Below, in pieces: positions 44,949 to 53,091 of a DNA stretch of 64,000 bases (positions within the stretch are counted from its first letter, which is position 1; each line of letters opens with the position of its first letter). The position numbers and the translations under genes are program-made. Where the stretch lies: positions 3,516,501 through 3,580,500 of the forward strand of contig NZ_JACHMZ010000001.1 in the NCBI RefSeq assembly GCF_014205165.1. Direction: 5' to 3'. Below the pieces are notes generated by a model. It worked only from the letters and a program-made list of their open reading frames with translations. It did not search any database and had not been told where the DNA came from. The stretch comes from Micromonospora carbonacea. GTDB lineage: Bacteria > Actinomycetota > Actinomycetes > Mycobacteriales > Micromonosporaceae.

Positions 44949-45032
44949 CTACCAGCACCACTCGATCCAGAGCCGACGGGCGCCGGACAGCAGGCGCAGG
45001 GTGCTCGTGCGACGCACGGTCATCTTCCTCAT
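44949..45032 (-). CDS. 27-residue basic peptide with Trp/Cys-rich C-terminus (candidate precursor peptide)
   Basis: An ATG at 45032 preceded by GGAGG with 5-nt spacing opens a short frame that starts MRKMTVRRTS and ends RRLWIEWCW. It is strongly basic for 20 residues and then switches to WIEWCW, with three Trp and one Cys in the last six residues. This leader/core-like split and the ideal ribosome site support translation. It is followed after 55 nt by the TPR gene and further on by an FAD oxidoreductase and an alpha-oxoamine synthase. It could be a RiPP-type precursor or a signalling peptide. Confidence 0.65.
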   Translation of the reverse strand: MRKMTVRRTSTLRLLSGARRLWIEWCW

Positions 45033-45046
45033 GTGAACCTCCATAG

Positions 45047-45103
45047 TGATCATTGTGGAACTGACCAGAGCGTAGGCCCGATCGGGGCGAATATGAAGGG
45101 CGT
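45047..45103. promoter_or_regulatory. Divergent region with repeated TGATCA sites
   Basis: TGATCA palindromes occur at 45047-45052 and 45098-45103, each in a (A)TGATCAC context, between the peptide gene (-) and the GXWXG gene (+). On the minus strand TTCATA, 17 nt, TACGCT is a possible promoter for the peptide. The repeated sites may bind a regulator. Confidence 0.35.
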
Positions 45104-45252
45104 TCGTGATCAATGGTGCTCCGTCGGCGGCACGAGACGTCCGCAGCCGGGGCGATCCGGGCGTACCGTCGACGGCACCACGTCGGCCCCCCGACCACGC
45201 CACTCGGCCACCCGGCCACGCCACCCGGCCACGCGACGAAGGAGATGCGACC

Positions 45253-45834
45253 ATGTCGAGCGCGGCGGACCCCGCTCCCGCAGCTGCCCGGCCGGGCCCG
45301 GGCGCGCTGCCGGCCCCGGGCGACCTGGCCACGGCTCTGGCCTGCTTCGACGGCCTCCCGCCGGTCGCCGTCGAGGAGATGCTCGGCTCCTGGCGGGGCA
45401 GCGGCTTCGCCACCGGCCACCCGCTCGACGGCCTGCTGGAGCGCTACGGGTGGCACGGCAAGCGGTTCGACGGCCCGGAGGACGTGCACCCGCTGGTCTT
45501 CGCCGCCGGCGGGAGGCTGGTCAGCGTCAACCCGGCGCTGGTGCCGACGGGGCTGCTGGTCCGCCCGCCCGGCGCGGTGCGCACCCCCCTGGCCGCGCGG
45601 GCCTTCGCGCTGGCCCGGCCGCTGCTGACCACGACCCGCCCGGCGGCGCGGCTGCGGATGACCGAGTACCGGGGGGTGGTGTCGGCGACGATGTGTTACG
45701 ACCGCCTCCCCATCCACGACGTGTTCCGGCGGGTCGACGAGCGCACGCTGCTCGGCGTCATGGACCTGCGCGGCGCCGACCGGCCGTTCGTGTTCGTGCT
45801 GACCCGCGAGCCCACCACGCAGGCCGGCGGGTGA
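45253..45834 (+). CDS. GXWXG / DUF4334 domain protein
   Basis: 193 residues. The N-terminal GXWXG motif ([20 protein letters not shown]) with following YGWHGKRFD, and the C-terminal DUF4334 part ([33 protein letters not shown]) are clear. The family is a two-part lipocalin-like protein of unknown function common in actinobacteria and proteobacteria. ATG at 45253 with AAGGAG 8 nt upstream. It is divergent from the peptide-TPR genes and converges on cbiX. Confidence 0.9.
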   Translation: MSSAADPAPAAARPGPGALPAPGDLATALACFDGLPPVAVEEMLGSWRGSGFATGHPLDGLLERYGWHGKRFDGPEDVHPLVFAAGGRLVSVNPALVPTGLLVRPPGAVRTPLAARAFALARPLLTTTRPAARLRMTEYRGVVSATMCYDRLPIHDVFRRVDERTLLGVMDLRGADRPFVFVLTREPTTQAGG

Positions 45835-45879
45835 GAAGGGGACCCCTGTCTACCGAATGCGTTAACAAGGGGCCCTTCC
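45835..45879. repeat. Palindromic intergenic element, probable terminator
   Basis: An imperfect inverted repeat with arms AAGGGGACCCCTGT (45836-45849) and ACAAGGGGCCCTT (45865-45877) and a 15-nt centre fills exactly the space between two convergent stop codons. From memory, AAGGGGCCCTT-type palindromes of this kind recur in Micromonospora genomes; only one copy is seen here. It should work as a bidirectional terminator. Confidence 0.55.
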
Positions 45880-46800
45880 TTACACGTGGACGTGGTGATG
45901 GTGGTGGCCGCCGACCGGGTCGTCGGGGTGGTCGTGCGGGGTCTGCGGCCGGCCCACCTTGTCGGCGAAGCCGGGCAGCGCCACCCGGTAGGCGCAGGTG
46001 TCGCAGTTCATCCGGATGTCCCCGCGCAACGCCTCGGCGTGCCGTTCGAGGACCAGGTCGGCGAGGGCGTCGCAGTCGCCGATCAGGTCGGCCACCCGCA
46101 CGTCGAGGTCGGGGTGGGCGGCGGCGAACTCCGCCGACCGGGCCACGATCCGGTCCGGCAGCACCCCGGCGAACAGGAAGTACGGGGCCACGACGATCCG
46201 GCGCGCGCCGAGGCGGCGCAGCCGCTCCAGCACCGCCGGCACCGACGGCTCGGCCAGCGAGACGAAGCCCGGTTCGACGCCCGCGTAGCCGCGCCCCTCC
46301 CACAGCAGCCGGGCCACCTTGGCGACCTCGGCGTTGGCGTCGGGGTCGGTGGAGCCCCGGCCGATCAGCGCCACCCACGTCCCGGCCCGGTCGGCGCCGG
46401 CCAGCGCGGCGTCGATCCGGTCGGCGAGGACGTCGTGCAGCAGCGGGTGCGGGCCCAGCGGGCGGCCGTAGGCGTAGCGGAGGCCGGGGAAGCGTTCCTT
46501 CTCCCGGGCCAGCGCGGCCGGGATGTCGCCCTTGCCGTGCCCGGCGGCGGCGAGGACCAGCGGCAGCGCCACGAGCCGGCGGTGCCCCCGGCCCGCGAGC
46601 GCGCCGACCGCGTCGGTCAGCGGCGGGCGGGACAGCTCGATGAAGCCGCCCTCGACGTCGTCGACGGCGCGGCGGCGGCGGATCCGGTCGACCAGGGCCA
46701 CGAACTGGGCGACGCCGGCGGCGCTGCGGGTGCCGTGGCCGACGATCAGCAGCGGGGTGCGGCCCTGCCCCCGCGCGCCCGTTCCGGGTCGGTTCGTCAC
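45880..46800 (-). CDS. cbiX: Sirohydrochlorin cobaltochelatase, two-domain CbiX with CxxC/His-rich tail
   Basis: 306 residues. Two chelatase half-domains: GHGTRSAAGVAQF with LPLVLAAAGHGKGDIPAAL, and GRGSTDPDANAEV with VVAPYFLFAGVLPDRI. The His residues of GHG and AGHGKGD are the expected metal site. It inserts cobalt early into sirohydrochlorin. The C-terminus adds MNCDTCAYR, as in long CbiX proteins, and a PHDHPDDPVGGHHHHHVHV tail that may store or deliver metal. GTG at 46800 overlaps the cobH stop by 4 nt. Last gene of the cobalamin operon. Confidence 0.92.
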   Translation of the reverse strand: MTNRPGTGARGQGRTPLLIVGHGTRSAAGVAQFVALVDRIRRRRAVDDVEGGFIELSRPPLTDAVGALAGRGHRRLVALPLVLAAAGHGKGDIPAALAREKERFPGLRYAYGRPLGPHPLLHDVLADRIDAALAGADRAGTWVALIGRGSTDPDANAEVAKVARLLWEGRGYAGVEPGFVSLAEPSVPAVLERLRRLGARRIVVAPYFLFAGVLPDRIVARSAEFAAAHPDLDVRVADLIGDCDALADLVLERHAEALRGDIRMNCDTCAYRVALPGFADKVGRPQTPHDHPDDPVGGHHHHHVHV

Positions 46801-47390
46801 GTCTCCTCCAGGTACAGCAGGGCATTGAGGGCGGCGGCGGCGACCGCCGAGCCGCCCTTCTCGCCGACGTTGGACACGGCGGGCAGGCCGCTGGCGCGCA
46901 GCGCCGCCTTGCTCTCGGCGGCGCCGACGAACCCGACCGGCAGGCCCACCACCAGCGCCGGCCGCACGCCGAGGTCGAGCAGCTCGAACAGGGCGGTGGG
47001 CGCGCAGCCGACCACCCACACCGCGCCGGGGCCCACCCGGTCGTACGCGACCCGCACCGCCGCCGCCGAGCGGGTGAGGCCCGCCGCGCCGGCCAGGGCG
47101 GCGGTGGCCGGCTCGGCGATCGGGCACACCGGCCCGGGGCCGGGGCGGGTGATCCCGGCGGCGACCATCGCCACGTCGGCGACCACCGGCGCGCCGCCGC
47201 GCAGGGCGGCCAGCCCGCCGGCCAGGGCCGCCTCGTCGCAGACCAGGTCGGCGACGTAGTCGAGGTCGGCGCTGGCGTGCACCACCCGCTCGGTGACGGC
47301 CCGGGTCAGCGGCGGCAGGCCGGTCAGGTCCACCCGGGAGCGCAGGATCGCGTACGACCGCCGCTCGATCGGGTGCACGACGCGGCTCAC
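46797..47390 (-). CDS. cobH: Precorrin-8X methylmutase (CobH/CbiC)
   Basis: 197 residues. Moves the C11 methyl group to C12 to give (hydrogeno/cob)yrinate. Family motifs: HPIERRSYAILRSRVDL with the catalytic His, VVADVAMVAAGI, VVGCAPTALFELL and VGLPVGFVGAAESK. It overlaps the transporter gene upstream and cbiX downstream by 4 nt each (GTGA). Confidence 0.93.
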   Translation of the reverse strand: MSRVVHPIERRSYAILRSRVDLTGLPPLTRAVTERVVHASADLDYVADLVCDEAALAGGLAALRGGAPVVADVAMVAAGITRPGPGPVCPIAEPATAALAGAAGLTRSAAAVRVAYDRVGPGAVWVVGCAPTALFELLDLGVRPALVVGLPVGFVGAAESKAALRASGLPAVSNVGEKGGSAVAAAALNALLYLEET

Positions 47391-48547
47391 CGGTCCGCCG
47401 TCCCGGGCGCGGCGCGGTCGACCCGGCCCGGCTCCCCCGGCGCGGCGCGCTCGCCCCGGTCGGCGGGACCGTCGGCGGGGGCGCCGTAGCGCTCGTCGTA
47501 GCGGCGCAGCTTCCACAGCGCGGCGGCGGCGACCCAGGCCAGCGCGAACAGCGCCACGACGGCGTAGCCGAGCTGCTCGAAGTGCTCGGCGAGCGCGGCG
47601 TACCCGGCCAGGGCGGACACCCCGAGGTGGTCGACGAGCAGCCCGGCGAGGTAGACGCTGGCCACGAGCGCGCCGACGAGCACGGTCATGCCGGTGGTAG
47701 CGAGGTTGTAGTAGAGCCGGCGGGCCGGCTGCCGGTACGCCCACGAGTACGCCCGGCTCATCAGCAGGCTGTCGGCGGTGTCCATGGCGGACATCCCGGC
47801 GGCGAACAGCAGCGGCAGGGTGAGCAGGGCCAGCACGGGCAGCCCCCCGGCGGCGGCGGTGCTCGCGGACAGGGCGAGCAGGGTCACCTCGCTTGCCGTC
47901 TCCAGGCCCAGGCCGAACAGGAACCCGACGGGCGCCATGTGCCAGGACGAGCGCACCAGCGAACGCGCCCGCGACCCCAGCACCCGCTGCACGAGGCCCC
48001 GGTTGAGCAGGTGCAGGTCCAGCTCCCGCTCGTCGAGGCCGCCGTGGCGCAGCCGCCGCCACAGCCGGGCCAGCCCGGCCAGCACCACGGCGTTGAGCCC
48101 GGCGACGAGGCTCAGGAACAGGGTGGCGGTGACGATCGCGACGGTGGCGCCCACCTCGCGGGCCTGCGCCAGGCCGAGGCCGGCGAGGCTGGTCGAGGCG
48201 AGCCCGACGATCAGGGCGAGCAGCAGCACCACGGCGCTGTGGCCGACGGCGAAGAAGAAGCCGACCCCGACGGGACGCCGGCCGCGCAGCAGCATCAGGC
48301 GGGTGGTGTCGTCGATGGCGGCGATGTGGTCGGCGTCGAAGGCGTGCCGCACCCCGAGGGCGTACGCGAGGGTGCCGGCCCCGGCCAGCCCGCCGGCCGC
48401 CGCGGGCTGGCCGTTCCAGTAGAGGTAGAGGCTCCAGCCGGCGACGTGCAGCACGGCGACGGCGAGCACGATGCCGCCGAGGCGTACCCGCTCGGCGCGG
48501 CTCCACCGGCCCGCCGGGGGCGCGGCGCTGACCACGGTCGTACTCAT
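47387..48547 (-). CDS. HoxN/NiCoT-type nickel/cobalt transporter
   Basis: 386 residues, about eight TM helices. The NiCoT signature RHAFDADHIAAIDDTTR (HX4DH, metal selectivity) lies at about 65-80, followed by GFFFAVGHSAVV and GLGLETASEV, the other conserved signatures. The position inside a B12 operon under a cobalamin riboswitch argues for cobalt uptake. ATG at 48547 with GGAGG 6 nt upstream, overlapping the ferredoxin stop by 4 nt. The C-terminal 35 residues are a charged tail. Confidence 0.92.
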   Translation of the reverse strand: MSTTVVSAAPPAGRWSRAERVRLGGIVLAVAVLHVAGWSLYLYWNGQPAAAGGLAGAGTLAYALGVRHAFDADHIAAIDDTTRLMLLRGRRPVGVGFFFAVGHSAVVLLLALIVGLASTSLAGLGLAQAREVGATVAIVTATLFLSLVAGLNAVVLAGLARLWRRLRHGGLDERELDLHLLNRGLVQRVLGSRARSLVRSSWHMAPVGFLFGLGLETASEVTLLALSASTAAAGGLPVLALLTLPLLFAAGMSAMDTADSLLMSRAYSWAYRQPARRLYYNLATTGMTVLVGALVASVYLAGLLVDHLGVSALAGYAALAEHFEQLGYAVVALFALAWVAAAALWKLRRYDERYGAPADGPADRGERAAPGEPGRVDRAAPGTADR

Positions 48548-48744
48548 CGGGTTCCTCCACAGGGGTCGGTGCCGGTGACGTGGATGGCGTCGACCGGGCA
48601 GATCTCCAGGCACTCCAGGCAGCCGGTGCACGCCTGCGCGCGCACCAGCAGCCCGCCGGGGGTGGGTCGGATCGCGTGGGTGGGGCAGGTCAGCAGGCAC
48701 GCGCCGCACCCCTGACAGCCGACGATGGTCACGGGGGCGGTCAC
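48544..48744 (-). CDS. 2[4Fe-4S] ferredoxin in the cobalamin operon
   Basis: 66 residues with two CxxCxxCxxxCP clusters: CQGCGACLLTCP and CTGCLECLEICP. Small bacterial-type electron carrier. GTG at 48744 and stop at 48544 overlap both neighbours by 4 nt, so it is an integral part of the operon; it may supply electrons for a corrin ring reduction or for reducing cobalt before adenosylation. Confidence 0.9.
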   Translation of the reverse strand: MTAPVTIVGCQGCGACLLTCPTHAIRPTPGGLLVRAQACTGCLECLEICPVDAIHVTGTDPCGGTR

Positions 48745-50441
48745 GCGCGCCACCGGTAGCCGCGCGGGGTGACCATCCGGCCGGCGACGAGCCGGGTGCG
48801 GCTGCTGCCGACCACCACCACGCTGTACATGTCGACCACGGCCGGGTCGAGGGTGGCGAGGGTGGCCAGGTGCACCCGTTCGCCGGGCCGGCTGGCGTTG
48901 CGCACCACCCCCACCGGGGTGTCCGGCGGCCGGTGCGCGGCGAACGTCTTCAGGGCGGCGGCGAGCTGCCAGTCCCGGGCGCGGCTGCGCGGGTTGTAGA
49001 GCAGCGCCACGAAGTCGCCCTCCGCGGCGGCGGCGACGCGCCGCTCGATGACCTCCCACGGGGTGTGCAGGTCGGACAGGCTCAGGTAGGCGTGGTCGTG
49101 GCCCAGCGGCGCGCCGAGCAGCGCCGACGCGGCGAGCGCGGCGGTCACCCCGGGGACGCCGACGACGTCGACGCGGTCGTCGGCGTGCTCCAGGGCGGGG
49201 CTGGCCATCGCGTACACCCCGGCGTCGCCGGAGCCGACCAGCGCCACGGCGTGCCCGGCGGTGGCCTCGGCGACGGCGGCGCGGGCGCGTTCCTCCTCCG
49301 CGCCGAGGCCGCTGGCGAGGATCCGGGTGCCGGGACGCAGCACGTCGCGCACCTGGTCGACGTACTGGTCCAGGCCGACGACCACGGCGGCGCGGCGCAG
49401 CTCGGCGAGGGCGCGCGGGGTGCGCAGGTCGGCCGCGCCGGGGCCGAGGCCGACGATGGCCAGCCGGCCGCGCGGGGCGTGCCGGGCCACCGCGACGGTG
49501 GCCATCGCCGAGGCGGTCTTCGGCGCGACGAGCGTCGCGTCGGCGCGCCGGCCGGGCTCGCCGAGCAGCGCGGCGGCCTCCGCGACGCTGGGCGTGCCGA
49601 CGGCCGCGCGGACCACCTCGCTGGGGTGCGGCACGTCGACGGCCGCCAGGTCCGCCGCCGGATGCGTCACCAGGGGTACGCCGAGCGCGTCGGCGGTCGC
49701 CCGGATCCCCGCCTCGTCGGCCTTGATGTCGGCGCTGGCCAGGCAGCGGACGCTGGCCGGGCTGAGGCCGGCGGCGGCGAGGACCCGGTCGAGCAGGTCG
49801 CGCACCTGCCCGGCGGGCACGCCCCGGCTGCCGCCCACGCCGACGACCAGCGACGGCGGCCGGAGCACGGCGGTGCGCCCGTCGGGCGGCACGACCCGGT
49901 CGGTGACGAGGAGCCGGGGCGAACCGGCGGGGGCGTCGGCGCGCACGTGCGGCGGCAGGGCCGGCAGCGGCCAGGCCGCGTCGGCGACGAGCCGCACCGG
50001 CTCGCCGTCGAGCAGGGCCCTGGTCACGGCGGCGACCGCCCCCTCGACGGGCCAGCCGAGCGTGTCCAGGCCGGGCAGGTCCGCCGCGTCGGTGGCGGTG
50101 GTGACCACCGGCCGGGCGTCGAGCAGCGCGCCGACGTCGGCGGCGAGGGCGTTCGCGCCCCCGGCGTGGCCGCCGAGCAGCGCCACGGCGTGCCGGGCGG
50201 CCTCGTCGACGACCACGACGGCCGGGTCGGTGCGCTTGTCGCCCAGCAGCGGGGCGAGGATCCGCACCACCGCCCCGGTGGCCAGGAACGCGACGACGGC
50301 GTCGTGCCCGGTGAACGCGGCGCGCAGCGCGTCGGCGGCGGTGTCGGCCTCGACGAGGCAGGCGTGCGGCCAGGCGGCGGCGAGGGTGCGGGCGTGGCGG
50401 CGGCCGGCGGCGGTGGCCGCGACGAGTCCGATGCGGGTCAT
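48741..50441 (-). CDS. cobJ: CbiG-CobJ fusion: cobalt-precorrin-5A hydrolase / precorrin-3B C17-methyltransferase
   Basis: 566 residues. The N-terminal CbiG part (about 1-310) has VVAFLATGAVVRILAPLLGDKRTDPAVVVVDE, GGHAGGANALA and a C-terminal VGVGGSRGVPAGQV domain. The C-terminal CobJ/CbiH part (about 320-566) is a tetrapyrrole methylase: GLGPGAADLRTPRA, VGLDQYVDQV, VALVGSGDAGVYAMA, VPGVTAALAASALLGAPLGHD and LLYNPRSRARDW. The fusion joins two consecutive steps of ring contraction. ATG at 50441 overlaps cobL by 4 nt. Confidence 0.93.
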   Translation of the reverse strand: MTRIGLVAATAAGRRHARTLAAAWPHACLVEADTAADALRAAFTGHDAVVAFLATGAVVRILAPLLGDKRTDPAVVVVDEAARHAVALLGGHAGGANALAADVGALLDARPVVTTATDAADLPGLDTLGWPVEGAVAAVTRALLDGEPVRLVADAAWPLPALPPHVRADAPAGSPRLLVTDRVVPPDGRTAVLRPPSLVVGVGGSRGVPAGQVRDLLDRVLAAAGLSPASVRCLASADIKADEAGIRATADALGVPLVTHPAADLAAVDVPHPSEVVRAAVGTPSVAEAAALLGEPGRRADATLVAPKTASAMATVAVARHAPRGRLAIVGLGPGAADLRTPRALAELRRAAVVVGLDQYVDQVRDVLRPGTRILASGLGAEEERARAAVAEATAGHAVALVGSGDAGVYAMASPALEHADDRVDVVGVPGVTAALAASALLGAPLGHDHAYLSLSDLHTPWEVIERRVAAAAEGDFVALLYNPRSRARDWQLAAALKTFAAHRPPDTPVGVVRNASRPGERVHLATLATLDPAVVDMYSVVVVGSSRTRLVAGRMVTPRGYRWRA

Positions 50442-51943
50442 CTGCGCTCCCCGGGGGACGGTGGGTGGTCGGCGGTGAGGACGAACACCGGGTTGGTGGC
50501 GGCGAGGCGCACCGACCCGCCGGGCAGGTCGGCGAGGCGGGCGGCGGAGAGCTGCACGCCCTCGACGCGGTAGCCGTGCCCGCGCAGCAGGTCGAGGGCG
50601 GGGGCGACCCGGTCCAGGGCGGCGACGGCGGCCACCACGCGGACGGGCCGGCGGGCGGCGACGGCGGCGAGGGCGGCCAGTCCGCCGCCGCCGACGAAGA
50701 CGGCGTCCGGGTCGGGCAGCCCGGCCAGCGCCGCCGGGGCGGGACCGGCGACGACCCGCACGTCGACCCGGTGCGCGGCGGCGTTGCGCCGGACGAGGCC
50801 GACGGCGTCCGGGTCGCGTTCGACGGCGATCACGGCCGCGCCGAGCAGGGCGCACTCGATGCCGACGGAGCCGCTGCCCGCGCCGACGTCCCAGACGAGC
50901 CGGCCGAGGCGGGGGCGCAGCCGGGCCACGGCGAGGGCCCGCACCTCCGCCTTGGTGATCATCGAGTCACGGTGGGCGTAGGCGTCCTCGGGCAGCGCCC
51001 AGCCCCCGGCGGGCGCGGCGGCCGGCTGGTTGTCGGCGCGCGCCCCGGCCGCCGCCCCGCCGACGCCCGGACCGGCGGCGGGGCCGGGCTGGTCGGCCGG
51101 GTCGGCCGGCGGCGGGGCGGCGGGGCCGGGCGGCACGGGCGGGTCGGCCGGATCTGCCGGTGCCGGGGCGGCGGGGCCAGGCGGCACGGGCGGGTCCGCC
51201 GGCGCCGGGTCGGCGAGGCTGAGCAGCACGTGCGGGTCGGCCCAGGCGGTGCCGGCGGCGGCCTGCGGGGTGGTCTCGACGATCCGCTCGGCCGGGGTGC
51301 CGAGGCGCTCGGCGACGACGAGGCGGCGCGGCCAGCCGACCAGGCCCGCGCCGATCTCGGCGGCCCCCGCCCCGGGGGCGGTGAGCACGGCGACCGCCGG
51401 CAGCGCCCGGGCGGCGTTGAGCGCTGGCCGCAGGGCGCGGCCGTGCGCGCTGACCACGGCCGCGCCGTCCCAGGGCAGGCCGGCGCGGGCGAACGCGGCG
51501 GCCACGCTGGACACGGCGGGCAGCACCCGCAGCGGCAGCCCGTCGGCGTGCAGCCGGCGCACGATGCCGAACAGCCCCGGGTCGCCGCTGGCCAGCACCA
51601 CCGCCGGGGTGCCGGCGGCGACGGCGGCGGCGAGCCGCTCCAGCGCGGGGGCGAGCGGGCCGAGGGCGACCGTGGCGCAGCCGGGGGGCAGCGCGACGGC
51701 GGCGAGGTGCCGGGCCGCGCCGACGGCCAGCCGCGCCCCGGCGAGGGCGTCGGCGGCGGCGGGGTGCGACGGCGCGCCGCCCGCGTCGACGCCCACGACG
51801 GTCACCGGGGTGTCGACGCCGACGACCGGCGCGGGGGAATCGACGCCGACGACGGGCGCGGGGGCGTCGGCGGCGCGGGGCACCCGCCCCGGCGGCACGT
51901 CGCCGGGCAGCAGGCGGCCCGCCGGGCCTGCGCCGGGGGTCAC
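50438..51943 (-). CDS. cobL: Precorrin-6Y C5,15-methyltransferase (decarboxylating), CbiE-CbiT fusion
   Basis: 501 residues. CbiE methylase domain (about 45-255: VALASGDPGLFGIVRRL, VSSVAAAFARAGLPWDGAAVVSAHGR), then an expanded Pro/Ala linker (about 250-310) and a CbiT domain (about 315-501: DSMITKAEVRALAVARL, WDVGAGSGSVGIECA, FVGGGG). Together they methylate C5 and C15 and decarboxylate the C12 side chain. The N-terminus carries three 9-residue repeats (VVGVD units) just before the real start of the methylase fold. GTG at 51943 overlaps cbiD by 4 nt. Confidence 0.92.
   Translation of the reverse strand: MTPGAGPAGRLLPGDVPPGRVPRAADAPAPVVGVDSPAPVVGVDTPVTVVGVDAGGAPSHPAAADALAGARLAVGAARHLAAVALPPGCATVALGPLAPALERLAAAVAAGTPAVVLASGDPGLFGIVRRLHADGLPLRVLPAVSSVAAAFARAGLPWDGAAVVSAHGRALRPALNAARALPAVAVLTAPGAGAAEIGAGLVGWPRRLVVAERLGTPAERIVETTPQAAAGTAWADPHVLLSLADPAPADPPVPPGPAAPAPADPADPPVPPGPAAPPPADPADQPGPAAGPGVGGAAAGARADNQPAAAPAGGWALPEDAYAHRDSMITKAEVRALAVARLRPRLGRLVWDVGAGSGSVGIECALLGAAVIAVERDPDAVGLVRRNAAAHRVDVRVVAGPAPAALAGLPDPDAVFVGGGGLAALAAVAARRPVRVVAAVAALDRVAPALDLLRGHGYRVEGVQLSAARLADLPGGSVRLAATNPVFVLTADHPPSPGERR
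51047..51207 (-). repeat. Imperfect tandem repeat in the cobL inter-domain linker
   Basis: About 50-66-nt units rich in GGCGGGGCGGCGGGGCC repeat, encoding PVPPGPAAPxPADPADP twice plus degenerate copies. The reading frame is kept; the repeats lengthen the flexible linker between the CbiE and CbiT domains. Confidence 0.6.
51786..51866 (-). repeat. Three tandem 27-nt repeats at the cobL 5' end
   Basis: Three consecutive 27-nt copies (51786-51812, 51813-51839, 51840-51866) encode VVGVD-containing 9-residue units. The two outer copies nearest the start are almost identical; the third blends into the conserved start of the methylase domain. This looks like recent slippage-type duplication of the first beta strand. 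Confidence 0.75.
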
Positions 51944-53091
51944 GCCGCCCACCGGCCCGCCGACGCGACGAGGTGCTCCCCGGCGAAGTCGACCATCGCC
52001 ACGTCGACGTCGACGGCGTGCCCGGCGAAGCGCAGCAGCACCTGACGGACCCGGGCGCAGAGCAGGTCCCCGGCGGGGCGCAGCAGCCCGGCGTCCGCCC
52101 ACAGCTCGTACGCGTGCCGGCCGGTGTTCGCCGCCACCACCTCGGCCACCAGGGCCGGGTCCCCGCCGGCGTCGGCGGTGACCGCGCCGAGCAGCGACAG
52201 GTCCACCTTGGAGCGGGTGTAGTGGGTCATCAGCACCCCGGCGGCGAGCTTGGCCAGCTTGCCGGCCATCCCGACGAACGCCACCCGGGTCAGGCCGTCG
52301 CCGACGGCGGCGGTGACGGCCGCGCCGGTGAAGTCGCCGACCTCGACGAAGCACACCTCGGGCAGGTCGGCCAGCAGGGCGCGGGCGGCCCGTTCGGTGC
52401 GCCCGCCGGTGCACAGCACCACCGTCCGCTCCCCCTGGGCGGCCATCACGTGCACGGCCTGCACCACGCTGGCCCGCCAGGAGGCCGTCGAGAAGGGCCG
52501 GACGATCCCGGTGGTGCCGAGGATGGAGATGCCGCCGAGGATGCCGAGCCGCCGGTTGGTGGTCTTGCGGGCCATCACCTCCCCGCCGGGGACGCTGATG
52601 ACCACCCGTACCCCGACCTCGGCCAGGTCGACCACCTCGGCGACGGCCTGGCCGATCATGCGGCGCGGGGTCTCGTTGATCGCCGGGCCGCCGACGGCGA
52701 GGCCCAGGCCCGGCTTGGTGACCGTGCCGACGCCCGGCCCGCCGGCCAGGTCGAGGCCGGGGGCGTCGCGCCAGCCGACGGTGGCGGTGAGGTGCGCGCC
52801 GTGGGTGACGTCCGGGTCGTCCCCGGCGTCCTTGACCACCACGGCCTCCGCGCCCGCGCCGGGCGGGTCGGCGAGGTCGCAGCGGGCCACGGGGAAGGCC
52901 ACCCGGCGGCCGGCGGGCAGGCCGATCTCCACCTGCCGCTGCGGCACGCCGGTGACCAGCGCGGTCACCGCCGCCTTCGCCGCCGCGGTGGCGCACGCGC
53001 CGGTCGTCCAGCCGGTGCGCAGCGCGGTGGGCCGGACCTTCGCGGTACGCGGCAGGTCCGGCTCGCGCAGCTCCGGTTCGGGGTACGTCAT
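51940..53091 (-). CDS. cbiD: Cobalt-precorrin-5B (C1)-methyltransferase
   Basis: 383 residues. CbiD motifs: LRTGWTTGACATAAAKAA, KDAGDDPDVTHGA, VGTVTKPGLGLAVGGPAINETPRRMI, LGILGGISILGTTGIVRPFS and MAGKLAKLAAGVLMTHY. It removes the need for the aerobic CobF and marks the anaerobic-type branch. ATG at 53091 overlaps cobM by 4 nt. Confidence 0.94.
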   Translation of the reverse strand: MTYPEPELREPDLPRTAKVRPTALRTGWTTGACATAAAKAAVTALVTGVPQRQVEIGLPAGRRVAFPVARCDLADPPGAGAEAVVVKDAGDDPDVTHGAHLTATVGWRDAPGLDLAGGPGVGTVTKPGLGLAVGGPAINETPRRMIGQAVAEVVDLAEVGVRVVISVPGGEVMARKTTNRRLGILGGISILGTTGIVRPFSTASWRASVVQAVHVMAAQGERTVVLCTGGRTERAARALLADLPEVCFVEVGDFTGAAVTAAVGDGLTRVAFVGMAGKLAKLAAGVLMTHYTRSKVDLSLLGAVTADAGGDPALVAEVVAANTGRHAYELWADAGLLRPAGDLLCARVRQVLLRFAGHAVDVDVAMVDFAGEHLVASAGRWAA

